Origin: Streptomyces sp. DH12
GTDB taxonomy: Bacteria; Actinomycetota; Actinomycetes; Streptomycetales; Streptomycetaceae
Assembly (NCBI RefSeq): GCF_020873895.1
Contig: NZ_JAHWGT010000013.1
Location: 1 to 64,000 of the forward strand
Direction: 5' to 3'
DNA: 64,000 nucleotides
Shown here: one piece after another, positions 1-7,890 of the stretch
Layout of the letters: every line of letters starts with the position of its first letter
Position numbering within the stretch: position 1 is the stretch's first letter
Made by a program: the position numbers and the translations under genes
Notes under the pieces: generated by a model
Database searches by the model: none
What the model saw: only the letters and a program-made list of their open reading frames with translations
Told to the model about the DNA's origin: nothing

Positions 1-840
1 GGTGGGGGCGGGGCCGGTGGGGGCGGGTGCCGCCGCGCCGGGCATACCGGGCACGGCTCCCGCGCCGGGCGCCGCCGCGCCCGGCGGGCCGTGCACCCGG
101 GCCGGGTCCGGCGCGGGGGCCGGGGACAGCAGCTCGGCGTGGAGGGCGCGAAGCTGCGGGCCCGGGTCGGTGCCGAGCCGCTCGGCGAGGTCGCGGCGGA
201 CCGCCTCGTACGCGGCGAGGGCCGCGGCGGGGCGGCCCGCGGCGCGCAGGGCGCGGATCCGCAGGGCGTGCAGGGGCTCGTCGAGCGGGGTGGCGGCGCA
301 CAGGGCGGCCAGCTCCGGCAGCGCCTCCTCGGCGCGGCCCAGCGCCGCCAGCGCCGCGAGGCGGCCGCGGACGGCGGTGCCGCGGCGGGCGGCCCAGCGT
401 TCCGCCTCCGCCGCCCGGCCGGGCAGGTCGGCCAGGACCGGGTCCCGCCACAGGCCGAGCGCCTCGTCCAGCACGTGCAGCGCCTTGGCCGCGTCGCCGG
501 CGTCCAGGAAGCGGGCGCCGTCCGCCACGAGCCGCTCGAACCGGTGCGCGTCCACGTCGTCAGCGGCGGCGTCCAGCCGGTACCCGCCGGCCGCCGACAC
601 CACCGCGCCGGCGCCGAGGGCCCGGCGCAGCCGGCCGACCAGCGCCTGCAGGGCGGCCACGGCGTCGGCGGGCGGCTCGTCGCCGTGCCACACCTCGTCG
701 ACGAGGAGCCCGACCGGCACGGTCCGCCCGGGGCGCAGCGCGAGGACGGTGAGCAGCGCGCGCAGCCGCGCCCCGCCGACCGGGACGGGTGCGCCGTCCG
801 CGCGGTGGACCTGCGTGGGGCCGAGTACGGAGATGTGCAC
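1..840 (-). CDS. SARP/AfsR-type transcriptional regulator (C-terminus beyond window)
   Basis: The gene starts with GTG at 840 and reads leftward off the window, leaving 280 codons visible. Residues about 1-95 form an OmpR-like winged helix (opening VHISVLGPTQV, then ARLRALLTVLALRPGRTVP and LLVDEVW). Residues about 100-245 match the helical BTAD domain and finish with the typical RRDLAERLGTDPGPQL segment. An Ala/Pro/Gly-rich stretch then begins, which could be a tail or the linker to an AfsR-like ATPase domain outside the window. SARPs bind direct repeats upstream of secondary-metabolite promoters. The target is unknown. It is divergent from the site-2 protease gene, with 57 bp between them. 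Confidence 0.9.
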   Translation of the reverse strand, partial: MHISVLGPTQVHRADGAPVPVGGARLRALLTVLALRPGRTVPVGLLVDEVWHGDEPPADAVAALQALVGRLRRALGAGAVVSAAGGYRLDAAADDVDAHRFERLVADGARFLDAGDAAKALHVLDEALGLWRDPVLADLPGRAAEAERWAARRGTAVRGRLAALAALGRAEEALPELAALCAATPLDEPLHALRIRALRAAGRPAAALAAYEAVRRDLAERLGTDPGPQLRALHAELLSPAPAPDPARVHGPPGAAAPGAGAVPGMPGAAAPAPTGPAPT

Positions 841-897
841 GGGCCCATTCTGCGCGACGCGGGGTACGGTCGACGCCCCGGCCGAGGAGGGTCCGCC

Positions 898-1731
898 ATG
901 TCAACCGCCGTCTCGCGCCGCCGCGGTGGCGACCGCGCGGTCAGCCCGGTCTTCCTCGCCGTCGCCGGCGTGACGGCCGCCGCCGGCTGGGCGGTGTGGG
1001 CCGGGGCCGGGCCCGCCTCGGGCGGCGTGGGGCGGGGCGCGGCCGTGTTCCTCGCCGTCACCGGCGCCTGGGTGGTCTCCCTCTGCCTGCACGAGTACGC
1101 GCACGCCCGGACCGCGCTGCACGCGGGGGACGTGTCCGTGGCGGCCAAGGGCTATCTGACGCTCGACCCGCTGCGGTACGCGCACCCGGTGCTCAGCGTG
1201 CTGCTGCCGGTGCTGTTCCTGGTGATGGGCGGCATCGGCCTGCCGGGCGGCGCCGTCCACGTCGAGCGCCACCGCATCCCGGGGCGGCTGCGGCGCAGCC
1301 TCGTGTCGGCGGCGGGGCCGCTGGCGAACGTCCTGCTCGCCGCCGTGTGCACCGCGCCGTTCTGGCTGGGCGCCCTCGACGGGGTGCCGGGCGTCTTCCG
1401 GGCCGCCCTCGCGTTCGTCGCGCTGCTCCAGGTCACGGCGGCGCTGTTGAACGCCCTGCCGGTGCCGGGCCTGGACGGGTACGGGGTGCTGGAGCCGTGG
1501 CTGTCGGAGCGGGCGCGGCGGGCGGTCGAGCCGTTCGCGCCGTACGGGCTGCTCGCGGTGGTCGTCCTGCTGTTCGCGCCGGAGGTGAACCAGGTGTTCT
1601 TCGGCCTGGTCCACGGGGTGCTCGGCGCGCTCGGCGTGGGCTCGGGGGAGGCGTCCTGCGGGCTGGACCTCTACCGCTTCTGGCAGGAGCCGGGCGCGGT
1701 CTGCGGTCTGGTGCCGGGGGTCAGCGGGTGA
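898..1731 (+). CDS. Site-2 protease family membrane metalloprotease (M50)
   Basis: This 277-residue integral membrane protein carries the zinc motif HEYAH (residues 65-69) in one hydrophobic helix. A second conserved motif, NALPVPGLDG (185-194), fits the family's distant NxxPxxxLDG aspartate. These are the two signatures of site-2 proteases, which cut membrane-embedded substrates such as anti-sigma factors. There is no PDZ domain, so it belongs to the short, minimal class common in actinobacteria. ATG 898 is preceded by a purine-rich GAGGAGGG about 3-10 bases upstream. The substrate cannot be guessed from the neighbours. It ends about 10 bp inside the tail of a convergent small membrane gene. 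Confidence 0.9.
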   Translation: MSTAVSRRRGGDRAVSPVFLAVAGVTAAAGWAVWAGAGPASGGVGRGAAVFLAVTGAWVVSLCLHEYAHARTALHAGDVSVAAKGYLTLDPLRYAHPVLSVLLPVLFLVMGGIGLPGGAVHVERHRIPGRLRRSLVSAAGPLANVLLAAVCTAPFWLGALDGVPGVFRAALAFVALLQVTAALLNALPVPGLDGYGVLEPWLSERARRAVEPFAPYGLLAVVVLLFAPEVNQVFFGLVHGVLGALGVGSGEASCGLDLYRFWQEPGAVCGLVPGVSG

Positions 1732-1891
1732 CCTGGCGGGAGCGGCGCCAGTAGTACCAGCTCATGTTGGAGGAGACGCCGGCCAGCAGCACCCACACGA
1801 TGCCGAGCCAGCTGCCCTGGACGAACGAGACCACGGCGGCCGCGGCGGCGAGGACGCACACGACAAGCGTGTAGAGGGCGAGGCGGGGCAT
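1721..1891 (-). CDS. Small two-helix membrane protein
   Basis: This is a 56-residue protein starting MPRLALYTLVV. It has two predicted membrane helices (about residues 5-22 and 27-44) and a basic C-terminus (WYYWRRSRQVTR). It converges on the site-2 protease gene and overlaps its 3' end by 11 bp. I recognise no family beyond small conserved actinobacterial membrane proteins. ATG 1891 is chosen because the hydrophobic helix starts directly after it, while the upstream in-frame extension is low-complexity Arg/Gly. Function unknown. Confidence 0.65.
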   Translation of the reverse strand: MPRLALYTLVVCVLAAAAAVVSFVQGSWLGIVWVLLAGVSSNMSWYYWRRSRQVTR

Positions 1892-2020
1892 GGGGGACGG
1901 CTCCTGTCCGGTGGGGGTGACGGTGCCCGTCCAGTGTCCCCCATGGCCGCGGCCGCCCGCCGCGCGGGCGCGCTGGGCGCCCGCCCGGCGGTGCCGCACG
2001 AGCGTGCCGTCCGGCGCCGC

Positions 2021-2734
2021 TCAGGCGCCGGGCGCGCCGTCGACGTCGGTGACGCGCAGCCCCGCGTGGGCCTTGTAGCGGCGGTTGACGGAGATCAGGT
2101 TCGCGACGAGCGACTCCACCTGGTGGGCGTTGCGCAGCCGGCCCGCGTAGACGCCCCGCATGCCGGGGATGCGGGCGGCGAGCGCCTGCACGAGGTCGGT
2201 GTCGGCGCGCTTGTCGCCGAGGACCATCACGTCGGTGTCGATCTCCTCGACCGCCTCGTCCCGCAGCAGCACCGCCGACAGGTGGTGGAAGGCCGCCGTC
2301 ACCCGCGACTCCGGCAGCAGCAGCGCGGCCTGCTGGGCGGCGCTGCCCTCCTCCGGCGTGAGGGCGTAGGCGCCCTGCTTGTCGAAGCCGAGCGGGTTGA
2401 CGCAGTCGACGACGAGCTTGCCGCGCAGCTCCTCGCGCAGCTCGCGCAGGGTCGCCGCGTGGCCCTCCCACGGCACGGCGACGATCACGATGTCGCTGCG
2501 GCGGGCGCACTCGGCGTTGTCGGCGCCCTCGACGCCGAGGCCGAGCGCGGCGGCGGCCTCGCGGGCGCGGTCGGCGGCGCGCGAGCCCAGGACCACCTGC
2601 TGCCCGGCGCGGGCCAGCCGGTAGGCGAGGCCGCGGCCCTGGTCGCCGGTGCCGCCGAGGACGCCGACGACGAGGCCCGTCACGTCGGGCAGCTCCCAGG
2701 GGTCCCGGGCCTTCTTGGTCTCCGTCTCAGTCAT
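2021..2734 (-). CDS. npdG: NADPH-dependent F420 reductase (F420H2:NADP oxidoreductase)
   Basis: This 237-residue enzyme transfers hydride between the deazaflavin F420 and NADP+. The Rossmann dinucleotide motif appears early as GVLGGTGDQG (residues 24-33), and VVLGSRAADRA follows as the NADP-phosphate-binding strand typical of Fno/NpdG. Later conserved pieces include VDCVNPLGFD and AFHHLSA. Length and motif order match the family. ATG 2734 is chosen because the extension upstream is not family-like. F420 is a normal actinobacterial cofactor, used for example in tetracycline-type tailoring and in many reductases. No F420-using partner is adjacent. Confidence 0.93.
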   Translation of the reverse strand: MTETETKKARDPWELPDVTGLVVGVLGGTGDQGRGLAYRLARAGQQVVLGSRAADRAREAAAALGLGVEGADNAECARRSDIVIVAVPWEGHAATLRELREELRGKLVVDCVNPLGFDKQGAYALTPEEGSAAQQAALLLPESRVTAAFHHLSAVLLRDEAVEEIDTDVMVLGDKRADTDLVQALAARIPGMRGVYAGRLRNAHQVESLVANLISVNRRYKAHAGLRVTDVDGAPGA

Positions 2735-2825
2735 GGGGCCGACACTACGTGCCACCACGCCCGTACGGGTGACAGGGCCGCGGTGGCCGCGCGCCGGGCC
2801 GGCCGCCGGGGCAGGATGCGGCGCC

Positions 2826-3437
2826 ATGGATGCCGTACGGGTCGCCCTGCTCCGCGAAGTGCTGGCCGGGACCGCGTGGCCGGCCGCCGCGCGCTCCTTC
2901 GCGGGGGCGCTGCGGTCGTCGGTCGTGCCGCAGGGCGGTGGGCTGCTGCTGGTGGGCACGGCCTCGTACGAGCCGTGGCACCTGGCCGCGCACCTGGTGG
3001 ACGAGGCGATGTGGTCGGGGCGGCCCGAGCTGGCGCCCACCCTCGTGCGGCACCGGGTGGGCCCTGCCGACCCGGCGCACCTGTCGGTCGGGCCGGGGCG
3101 GCTGGAGGCGGCGGGCCGGGGGGCGACGCTGCTGCTGGTGGCGCCGGACCGGCCGGACGCCGGCCTGCTGGAGCGGGTCCACGACGCGCGGCGGGCGGGC
3201 GCGACGGTGCTGTCCCTGGACGGCGGGGTGCCGGAGGTGCAGGGCCTGGCGCACGAGTGCCTGACGGTCGACCCGGAGCGGTCGGGCGGGGTGGACCTGG
3301 ACACCGTGCAGCACCTGGTGAGCGCGGCGGCCGGCGAGAACAGCCTGCCCTCGCCCCGGGGCCGCCGCACCCGGTTCCGCGACCGGCTGTCCCGCCTCGC
3401 CGACCACCTGACCTCCCCGCCGCCCGAGCGCTGGTGA
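2826..3437 (+). CDS. Conserved Streptomyces hypothetical protein
   Basis: This 203-residue protein starts MDAVRVALLREVLAG. It alternates hydrophobic beta-like segments (GGGLLLVGTASYEPWH, GATLLLVAPDRPDAG, GATVLSLDGGVPEV) with helices, suggesting a Rossmann-like or SIS-like alpha/beta fold without membrane segments. The last 40 residues are basic and probably extended. I recall similar proteins as conserved hypotheticals in Streptomyces but cannot assign a reaction. It is divergent from npdG (about 90 bp) and lies 45 bp before the MFS gene, so it may be cotranscribed with that exporter. Confidence 0.75.
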   Translation: MDAVRVALLREVLAGTAWPAAARSFAGALRSSVVPQGGGLLLVGTASYEPWHLAAHLVDEAMWSGRPELAPTLVRHRVGPADPAHLSVGPGRLEAAGRGATLLLVAPDRPDAGLLERVHDARRAGATVLSLDGGVPEVQGLAHECLTVDPERSGGVDLDTVQHLVSAAAGENSLPSPRGRRTRFRDRLSRLADHLTSPPPERW

Positions 3438-3482
3438 AAACGGCTTGCGGGGGCCGGCGGCCGGGGCGCAGCATGGCGCCCC

Positions 3483-4748
3483 GTGACCCCGAAGCCGTCC
3501 GCCCTGCTCCCCGACCTGGCCCCGTGGCGCTCCTCCCGGGACTTCCGCCTCCTGTGGGTGCAGGGCCTCGTCGCGTACTTCGGCAGCTTCACCGCGATGG
3601 TCGCGCTGCCGCTGCAGATCAAGGACCTCACGGACTCGCCGCTGGCGGTCGGAGCGATGGGCGCGGTCGAGCTGGTGCCGCTGGTGGTGTGCGGCCTCTA
3701 CGGGGGCGCGCTGGCGGACGCGGTGGACCGGCGGCGGGTGATCCTGCTGACCGAGGCGGCCCTCGGGCTGCTCGCCGTGGTGCTGCTCCTCAACGCGCTC
3801 GCGCCCCGGCCGACGCTGTGGCCGCTGTACGTGGTCGCGGCGGGCGTCTCCGCCATGGCCGGGCTCCAGCGGCCCGCGCTGGACTCGCTGATGGCCCGGA
3901 TCGTGCCGCACGACCAGCTCCCGGCGGCCGCCGCGCTCAACGCGCTGCGCTGGCAGCTCGGCGCCATCGCGGGCCCGGCCCTCGCCGGGCTCGTCGTGGC
4001 GTACGCGGGCCACGGGGCGGCGTACGCCACGACCGTGTGCTGCTTCGCCGTCTCGGTGGTGCTGTGCCTGCGCCTGTCGCCGGCCCCGCCCGCGCGGGGC
4101 TCGGCGAAGCCGTCCCTGCGGGGGATCGCGGAGGGCGCGCGGTACGCCTGGTCGCGGCCGGTGCTGCTCGGCACGTACGCCGTCGACCTGGCCGCGATGC
4201 TGCTCGCCTTCCCGCACACGCTGTTCCCGTTCCTCGCCGACGAGCTGGACGCCGAGTGGTCGCTGGGGCTGATGTACGCGGCGGGGTCCGTGGGGTCGGT
4301 GCTGCTCAGCCTGACGAGCGGCTGGACGTCGCGGGTGCGGCGGCACGGGCTGATGGTGGTGGTCGGCGCCGGCGGGTGGGGGCTGGCCGTGGCGGCCGCG
4401 GGGTGGCTGGAGAACGTGTGGCTGGTCCTGGTGGCGCTGGCGTTCGCGGGCGCGGGCGACATGCTGAGCGGGCTGGGCCGGTCGACGATCTGGAACCAGA
4501 CGATCCCGGACGAGCTGCGGGGGCGGCTGGCGGGCATCGAGGTGCTGTCGTACAGCGTGGGCCCGCAGCTGGGCCAGGTCCGGGCGGGCGCGATGGCCGG
4601 GTGGACCGGGACGCGGCCCGCCGTCTGGGGCGGCGGCGTGGCGTGCGTGGCGGCGGTGGCGGTGCTGGCGGCGGCGCTGCCGAAGCTGGTCACGTACGAC
4701 GCGACGACCGACGAGGACGCCCGGCGCCGCCGCGAGGCCGCCGCGTAG
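3483..4748 (+). CDS. MFS transporter (12-TM, enterobactin-exporter-like)
   Basis: This 421-residue protein has about 12 hydrophobic helices. It resembles the MFS_3/EntS-like group: the N-terminal SRDFRLLWVQGLVAYFGSF, the loop LYGGALADAVDRRRVILLTE between TM2 and TM3 (motif A), and the family-typical LVPHDQ-like segment IVPHDQLPAAAALN. Such proteins export small molecules by proton antiport. The substrate is unknown. The start is GTG 3483. The gene follows the hypothetical protein by 45 bp and is followed by the 25-bp tandem repeat. Confidence 0.9.
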   Translation: MTPKPSALLPDLAPWRSSRDFRLLWVQGLVAYFGSFTAMVALPLQIKDLTDSPLAVGAMGAVELVPLVVCGLYGGALADAVDRRRVILLTEAALGLLAVVLLLNALAPRPTLWPLYVVAAGVSAMAGLQRPALDSLMARIVPHDQLPAAAALNALRWQLGAIAGPALAGLVVAYAGHGAAYATTVCCFAVSVVLCLRLSPAPPARGSAKPSLRGIAEGARYAWSRPVLLGTYAVDLAAMLLAFPHTLFPFLADELDAEWSLGLMYAAGSVGSVLLSLTSGWTSRVRRHGLMVVVGAGGWGLAVAAAGWLENVWLVLVALAFAGAGDMLSGLGRSTIWNQTIPDELRGRLAGIEVLSYSVGPQLGQVRAGAMAGWTGTRPAVWGGGVACVAAVAVLAAALPKLVTYDATTDEDARRRREAAA

Positions 4749-4780
4749 GCGCGGCGGACGGCGGACGGCGGCGGGCGGCC

Positions 4781-4880
4781 GGAGGCGGGTGCCGGGCGGG
4801 GGGCCGGAGGCGGGTGCCGGGCGGGGGGCCGGAGGCGGGTGCCGGGCGGGGGGCCGGAGGCGGGTGCCGGGCGGGGGGCC
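4781..4880. repeat. Perfect 25-bp tandem repeat, four copies
   Basis: Four identical 25-bp units lie head to tail at 4781-4805, 4806-4830, 4831-4855 and 4856-4880, and the flanks look like decayed further copies. The unit starts GGAGGCGGGT and ends GGGGCC. The array fills the gap between the 3' ends of two convergent genes. It is purely G/C and lacks spacers, so it is not CRISPR. Copy number probably varies between strains. Confidence 0.95.
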
Positions 4881-4885
4881 GGGGG

Positions 4886-5125
4886 TCAGCCCTCCCGGTC
4901 CGGGGCGGACGCCCCCGTGCCGCCGTCGTGCCAGCGGGGGTCGTTCTCCCACTCCAGGTCGCGCTCCCGGGCGGTCTCCATCGCGCGGTCCGCCTCCTGC
5001 CGGGTCGGGTAGGGACCGAACCGGTCCTTGGCCGGGCACTCGGGCCCCTCCTCGACCTTGCCGTGCCGGAGGCAGTAGAACCACTCGCCCGGCTTGCCCG
5101 CCGTGCGCTTCTTGAACAGGGCCAT
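4886..5125 (-). CDS. Small conserved actinobacterial protein (about 79 aa)
   Basis: This 79-residue soluble protein starts [18 protein letters not shown] and contains [22 protein letters not shown], with two cysteines that could bind metal. A helical segment rich in Arg/Glu follows ([20 protein letters not shown]). The [10 protein letters not shown] stretch resembles an SPOR-like or dsRBD-like small fold, but I cannot name the family. Such proteins are conserved upstream of map in Streptomyces. It is divergent from map, with 59 bp between the starts. Confidence 0.8.
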   Translation of the reverse strand: MALFKKRTAGKPGEWFYCLRHGKVEEGPECPAKDRFGPYPTRQEADRAMETARERDLEWENDPRWHDGGTGASAPDREG

Positions 5126-5184
5126 GTCCCGCTCCTTCCTCTGTCGCCATGGTGCCCCCGCGGGCCCTGGTTAGACTCGCTGGC

Positions 5185-6042
5185 ATGTCTGGCCAGTCGC
5201 TGCTCGTCCCAGGGGAGCTCTCCCCCACCCGTTCCGTCCCCGGATCCATCCGCCGCCCCGAGTACGTCGGGAAGCCGGCGCCGGCGCCGTACGACGGCCC
5301 CGAGGTCCAGGACTCCGACACCGTCGAGCGGATGCGCCTCGCCGGCTCCATCGCCGCGCGGGCGATGGAGGAGGCCGCGAAGCACATCGCGCCGGGCGTC
5401 ACCACCGACGAGCTGGACCGCGTCGCGCACGAGTACATGTGCGACCACGGCGCCTACCCGTCGACCCTCGGCTACCGGGGCTTCCCCAAGTCCCTGTGCG
5501 CCTCCGTCAACGAGGTCATCTGCCACGGCATCCCGGACTCGACCGTGCTGCGCGACGGCGACATCGTCAACCTCGACGTCACCGCGTACATCCACGGCGT
5601 CCACGGCGACAACAACGCCACCTACCTGTGCGGGGACGTGGACGAGGAGTCGCGGCTGCTCGTCGAGCGGACCCGCGAGTCCCTGAACCGCGCGATCAAG
5701 GCGGTCCGGCCGGGCCGGCAGATCAACGTCATCGGCCGGGTCATCGAGTCGTACGCCAAGCGCTTCGGCTACGGCGTCGTGCGGGACTTCACCGGGCACG
5801 GCATCAGCACCTCGTTCCACTCCGGCCTCATCGTCCCGCACTACGACGCCCCGCACGCGACGACCGTGATGCAGCCGGGCATGACCTTCACGATCGAGCC
5901 GATGCTCACCCTCGGCACCCACGAGTACGACATGTGGGACGACGGCTGGACGGTCGTGACGAAGGACCGCAGGCGGACCGCCCAGTTCGAGCACACGCTC
6001 GTGGTGACGGAGAGCGGCGCCGACATCCTCACGTTGCCCTGA
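5185..6042 (+). CDS. map: Type I methionine aminopeptidase
   Basis: This 285-residue dinuclear-metal enzyme removes initiator methionine from nascent proteins. All five metal ligands of the pita-bread fold are present: D131 (NLDVT), D142 (GDNNAT), H205 (TGHGIS), E238 (TIEPM) and E269 (QFEHT). H114 (ICHGIP) is the usual substrate-binding histidine. The roughly 40-residue N-terminal extension with a Pro-rich segment is typical of the longer actinobacterial MetAP1c enzymes. ATG 5185 gives [14 protein letters not shown] and is preferred over the upstream in-frame ATG 5149, which would add a non-conserved segment. It stands alone as a housekeeping gene. Confidence 0.97.
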   Translation: MSGQSLLVPGELSPTRSVPGSIRRPEYVGKPAPAPYDGPEVQDSDTVERMRLAGSIAARAMEEAAKHIAPGVTTDELDRVAHEYMCDHGAYPSTLGYRGFPKSLCASVNEVICHGIPDSTVLRDGDIVNLDVTAYIHGVHGDNNATYLCGDVDEESRLLVERTRESLNRAIKAVRPGRQINVIGRVIESYAKRFGYGVVRDFTGHGISTSFHSGLIVPHYDAPHATTVMQPGMTFTIEPMLTLGTHEYDMWDDGWTVVTKDRRRTAQFEHTLVVTESGADILTLP

Positions 6043-6086
6043 CGCCGCCGAGGGGTACCGTTTTACCGACAGGACGTCGGAAAGCG

Positions 6087-6105
6087 TTGACTTAGGTGAC
6101 CCTAA
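6087..6105. promoter_or_regulatory. Candidate IdeR/DmdR-type iron box upstream of heme oxygenase
   Basis: The 19-mer matches the classical IdeR/DtxR iron box at 13 of 19 positions by my alignment. Its core is a perfect palindrome, TTAGG-tgac-CCTAA (6092-6105), unusual in such GC-rich DNA. It lies about 110 bp before the heme oxygenase start. Heme oxygenases are iron-repressed in related actinobacteria, which makes the site plausible. The left third of the box fits poorly. Confidence 0.5.
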
Positions 6106-6213
6106 GCAGGAGGATCGGCGGCGGTGGCAGCGGGCCGCGCACGGCGCGCGTCCGGCCGTCACCACCCCGCTCGTCCGTCACGCCGACGCACCCCTCGGTC
6201 CCGGAGGCCCGCC

Positions 6214-6885
6214 TTGGACGCCAGCGCCACCGCTCCCGCCACCCCGTTCTCGACGCTCATCCGCACCGCGTCGCACGCGGCGCACACGGAGGCCGAGACC
6301 TCCTCCTTCATGGGCGACATGCTCGGCGGCCGGCTGGGGGTGGACGCCTTCGCCCGCTACACCGAGCAGCTGTGGTTCGTGTACCGGGCGCTGGAGGCGG
6401 GCGCCGCCGGCCTCGCGGACGACCCCGTCGCCGGGCCGTTCGTCCGGCGCGAGCTGTTCCGGACGCCGGCGCTGGAGCGGGATCTCGCCCACCTGCTGGG
6501 CGCCGACTGGCGGGAGCGCGCCTCGGCCCTGCCGGCCACCGCCGCGTACGCCGCCCGCGTCGAGGAGTGCGCCCGCACCTGGCCCGCGGGGTACGTCGCC
6601 CACCACTACACGCGCTACCTCGGGGACCTCTCCGGCGGGCAGGTCATCCGCGACCGGGCCGAGCGCGCGTGGGGCTTCGCGCGCAAGGGCGACGGCGTCC
6701 GCTTCTACGTCTTCGACGGCATCGGCAGCCCCGCCGCCTTCAAGCGCGACTACCGCGACCTGCTGGACCGGGTGAACGCCGACGACCTGGAGCGGCAGCG
6801 GATCGTCGACGAGTGCAAGCGGGCCTTCGCCCACAACACCGCCGTCTTCCGCGAGCTGGCCGGGGAGTTCCCGCTCAGCGCCTGA
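6214..6885 (+). CDS. hmuO: Biliverdin-producing heme oxygenase
   Basis: This 223-residue enzyme opens heme to biliverdin, CO and Fe2+, releasing iron. H24 in AAHTEAETSSF aligns with the proximal heme ligand of HmuO-type oxygenases, and GDLSGGQ (137-143) is the flexible distal-helix glycine motif. HHYTRYLGDL just before it is also typical. The TTG at 6214 is chosen because a GGAGG sits at 6203-6207. The longer in-frame ATG at 6124 adds a basic, low-complexity segment and lacks support. Expression is probably iron-regulated through the palindrome at 6087-6105. Confidence 0.93.
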   Translation: MDASATAPATPFSTLIRTASHAAHTEAETSSFMGDMLGGRLGVDAFARYTEQLWFVYRALEAGAAGLADDPVAGPFVRRELFRTPALERDLAHLLGADWRERASALPATAAYAARVEECARTWPAGYVAHHYTRYLGDLSGGQVIRDRAERAWGFARKGDGVRFYVFDGIGSPAAFKRDYRDLLDRVNADDLERQRIVDECKRAFAHNTAVFRELAGEFPLSA

Positions 6886-6895
6886 GCGGGGGCGC

Positions 6896-7600
6896 TCAGG
6901 CGCCGATCCGGCGGACCCGGCCGCCCAGTTCGACCACGCCGTCGGGGCCCGGGGCCGTCACGATCTGCGCCCCGGCGTCCTGGAGGATGTTGAGGGCGCG
7001 GCCGAGCCGGGCGGTGAGGTGCAGCGCGCCGGCGGCCCCGGCCCCGGCCCCGTCTGCTTGTCCGCCCTCGCCGCACCCGGCGAAGGCGCGGGCGCGCACG
7101 CGGCCCGCGGCCTCCTCCTCCCACGCCCAGGCGTAGACCGTCGCCCCGGGCCCGCCCGGCGACCCGCCGGGGGCTTCGGGGCCGCCGGGCCCGCCCGGCG
7201 GCGGCGCGTCGAGCGCTTCGACCTCCGCCGCCGACGCGTACCGGCGCAGCTCGCAGGGCGGCGCCCACTCGGGGCGGGCCTCGATCCAGGTGAACTCCCC
7301 GTCGTGGCGGGCCCACACCTCGCCGACGGGGAGGTCGAGGACCTCCAGATCCAGCAGCCAGGCGGCGCCGAGGACCGGATGGGCGTCGAAGGGCAGGCGG
7401 GCGCCGGGCGCGTGGATGTCGAGGACGCCCCGCTCCGGGTCGTCGACGAACACCGTGCCGGGGTGGCCCAGTTCCCGGGCGAGGACCTGACGCGTCACCG
7501 CGTCGGGGTGGGCGCGGCCCTCCCGTACGACGCCGAGCCGGTTGCCGTGCCGCCCGTCGGGGCCGCAGAAGACCGCCAGGACGTCGTGTGCCGTGTTCAC
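6896..7600 (-). CDS. PhzF-like protein lacking the catalytic glutamate
   Basis: This 234-residue protein resembles PhzF/DAP-epimerase-fold proteins: FCGPDGRHGNRLGVV near the start, GARLPFDAHPVLGAAWLL (in place of the PFCGHATVA-type motif), and a C-terminal TARLGRALNILQDAG. The usual SET/SES segment with the active-site Glu reads HPGTVF here, so the acid/base residue seems missing. An Ala/Gly/Pro-rich insertion lies near residue 135-150. GTG 7600 is the likely start, with little visible ribosome site, so the message may be leaderless. It converges on the heme oxygenase gene. Function unknown, and it may be non-catalytic. Confidence 0.7.
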   Translation of the reverse strand: MNTAHDVLAVFCGPDGRHGNRLGVVREGRAHPDAVTRQVLARELGHPGTVFVDDPERGVLDIHAPGARLPFDAHPVLGAAWLLDLEVLDLPVGEVWARHDGEFTWIEARPEWAPPCELRRYASAAEVEALDAPPPGGPGGPEAPGGSPGGPGATVYAWAWEEEAAGRVRARAFAGCGEGGQADGAGAGAAGALHLTARLGRALNILQDAGAQIVTAPGPDGVVELGGRVRRIGA

Positions 7601-7890
7601 CGGGGCATTCAAACACGGCGCCGGGCCGCGCGGCCGGGACGGCGGGACGCCGCCGCGTGACCCTGCCGGTCGGTGGGGCGGCCGCCGCTCGCTACCGTGT
7701 GCGGACGGACCGCCGCCCGCCCCTGCCCACCGGCCGCCCGCCGAACGGCCCACCTGTGGCGTGCGGCTGACGGATGGTCGGGGGACGGGGGTCCGGGCGA
7801 CGCGGTCGGCGAGCCGGCCCCGGGCGGGCTCCGGCCGGTGACCGACGACGGCGGCCCGCCCGTGTGACGACGACCCGAAAGGCCCCTCCT

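Noticed and set aside
4781-4880. CRISPR array
   Set aside because: The units are contiguous with no spacers and no cas genes are near.
1934-5686. Very long rightward open frame over npdG, the MFS exporter and map
   Set aside because: It is a GC-bias artefact. The translation is Arg/Gly/Ala-rich without domains and runs through several well-supported genes.
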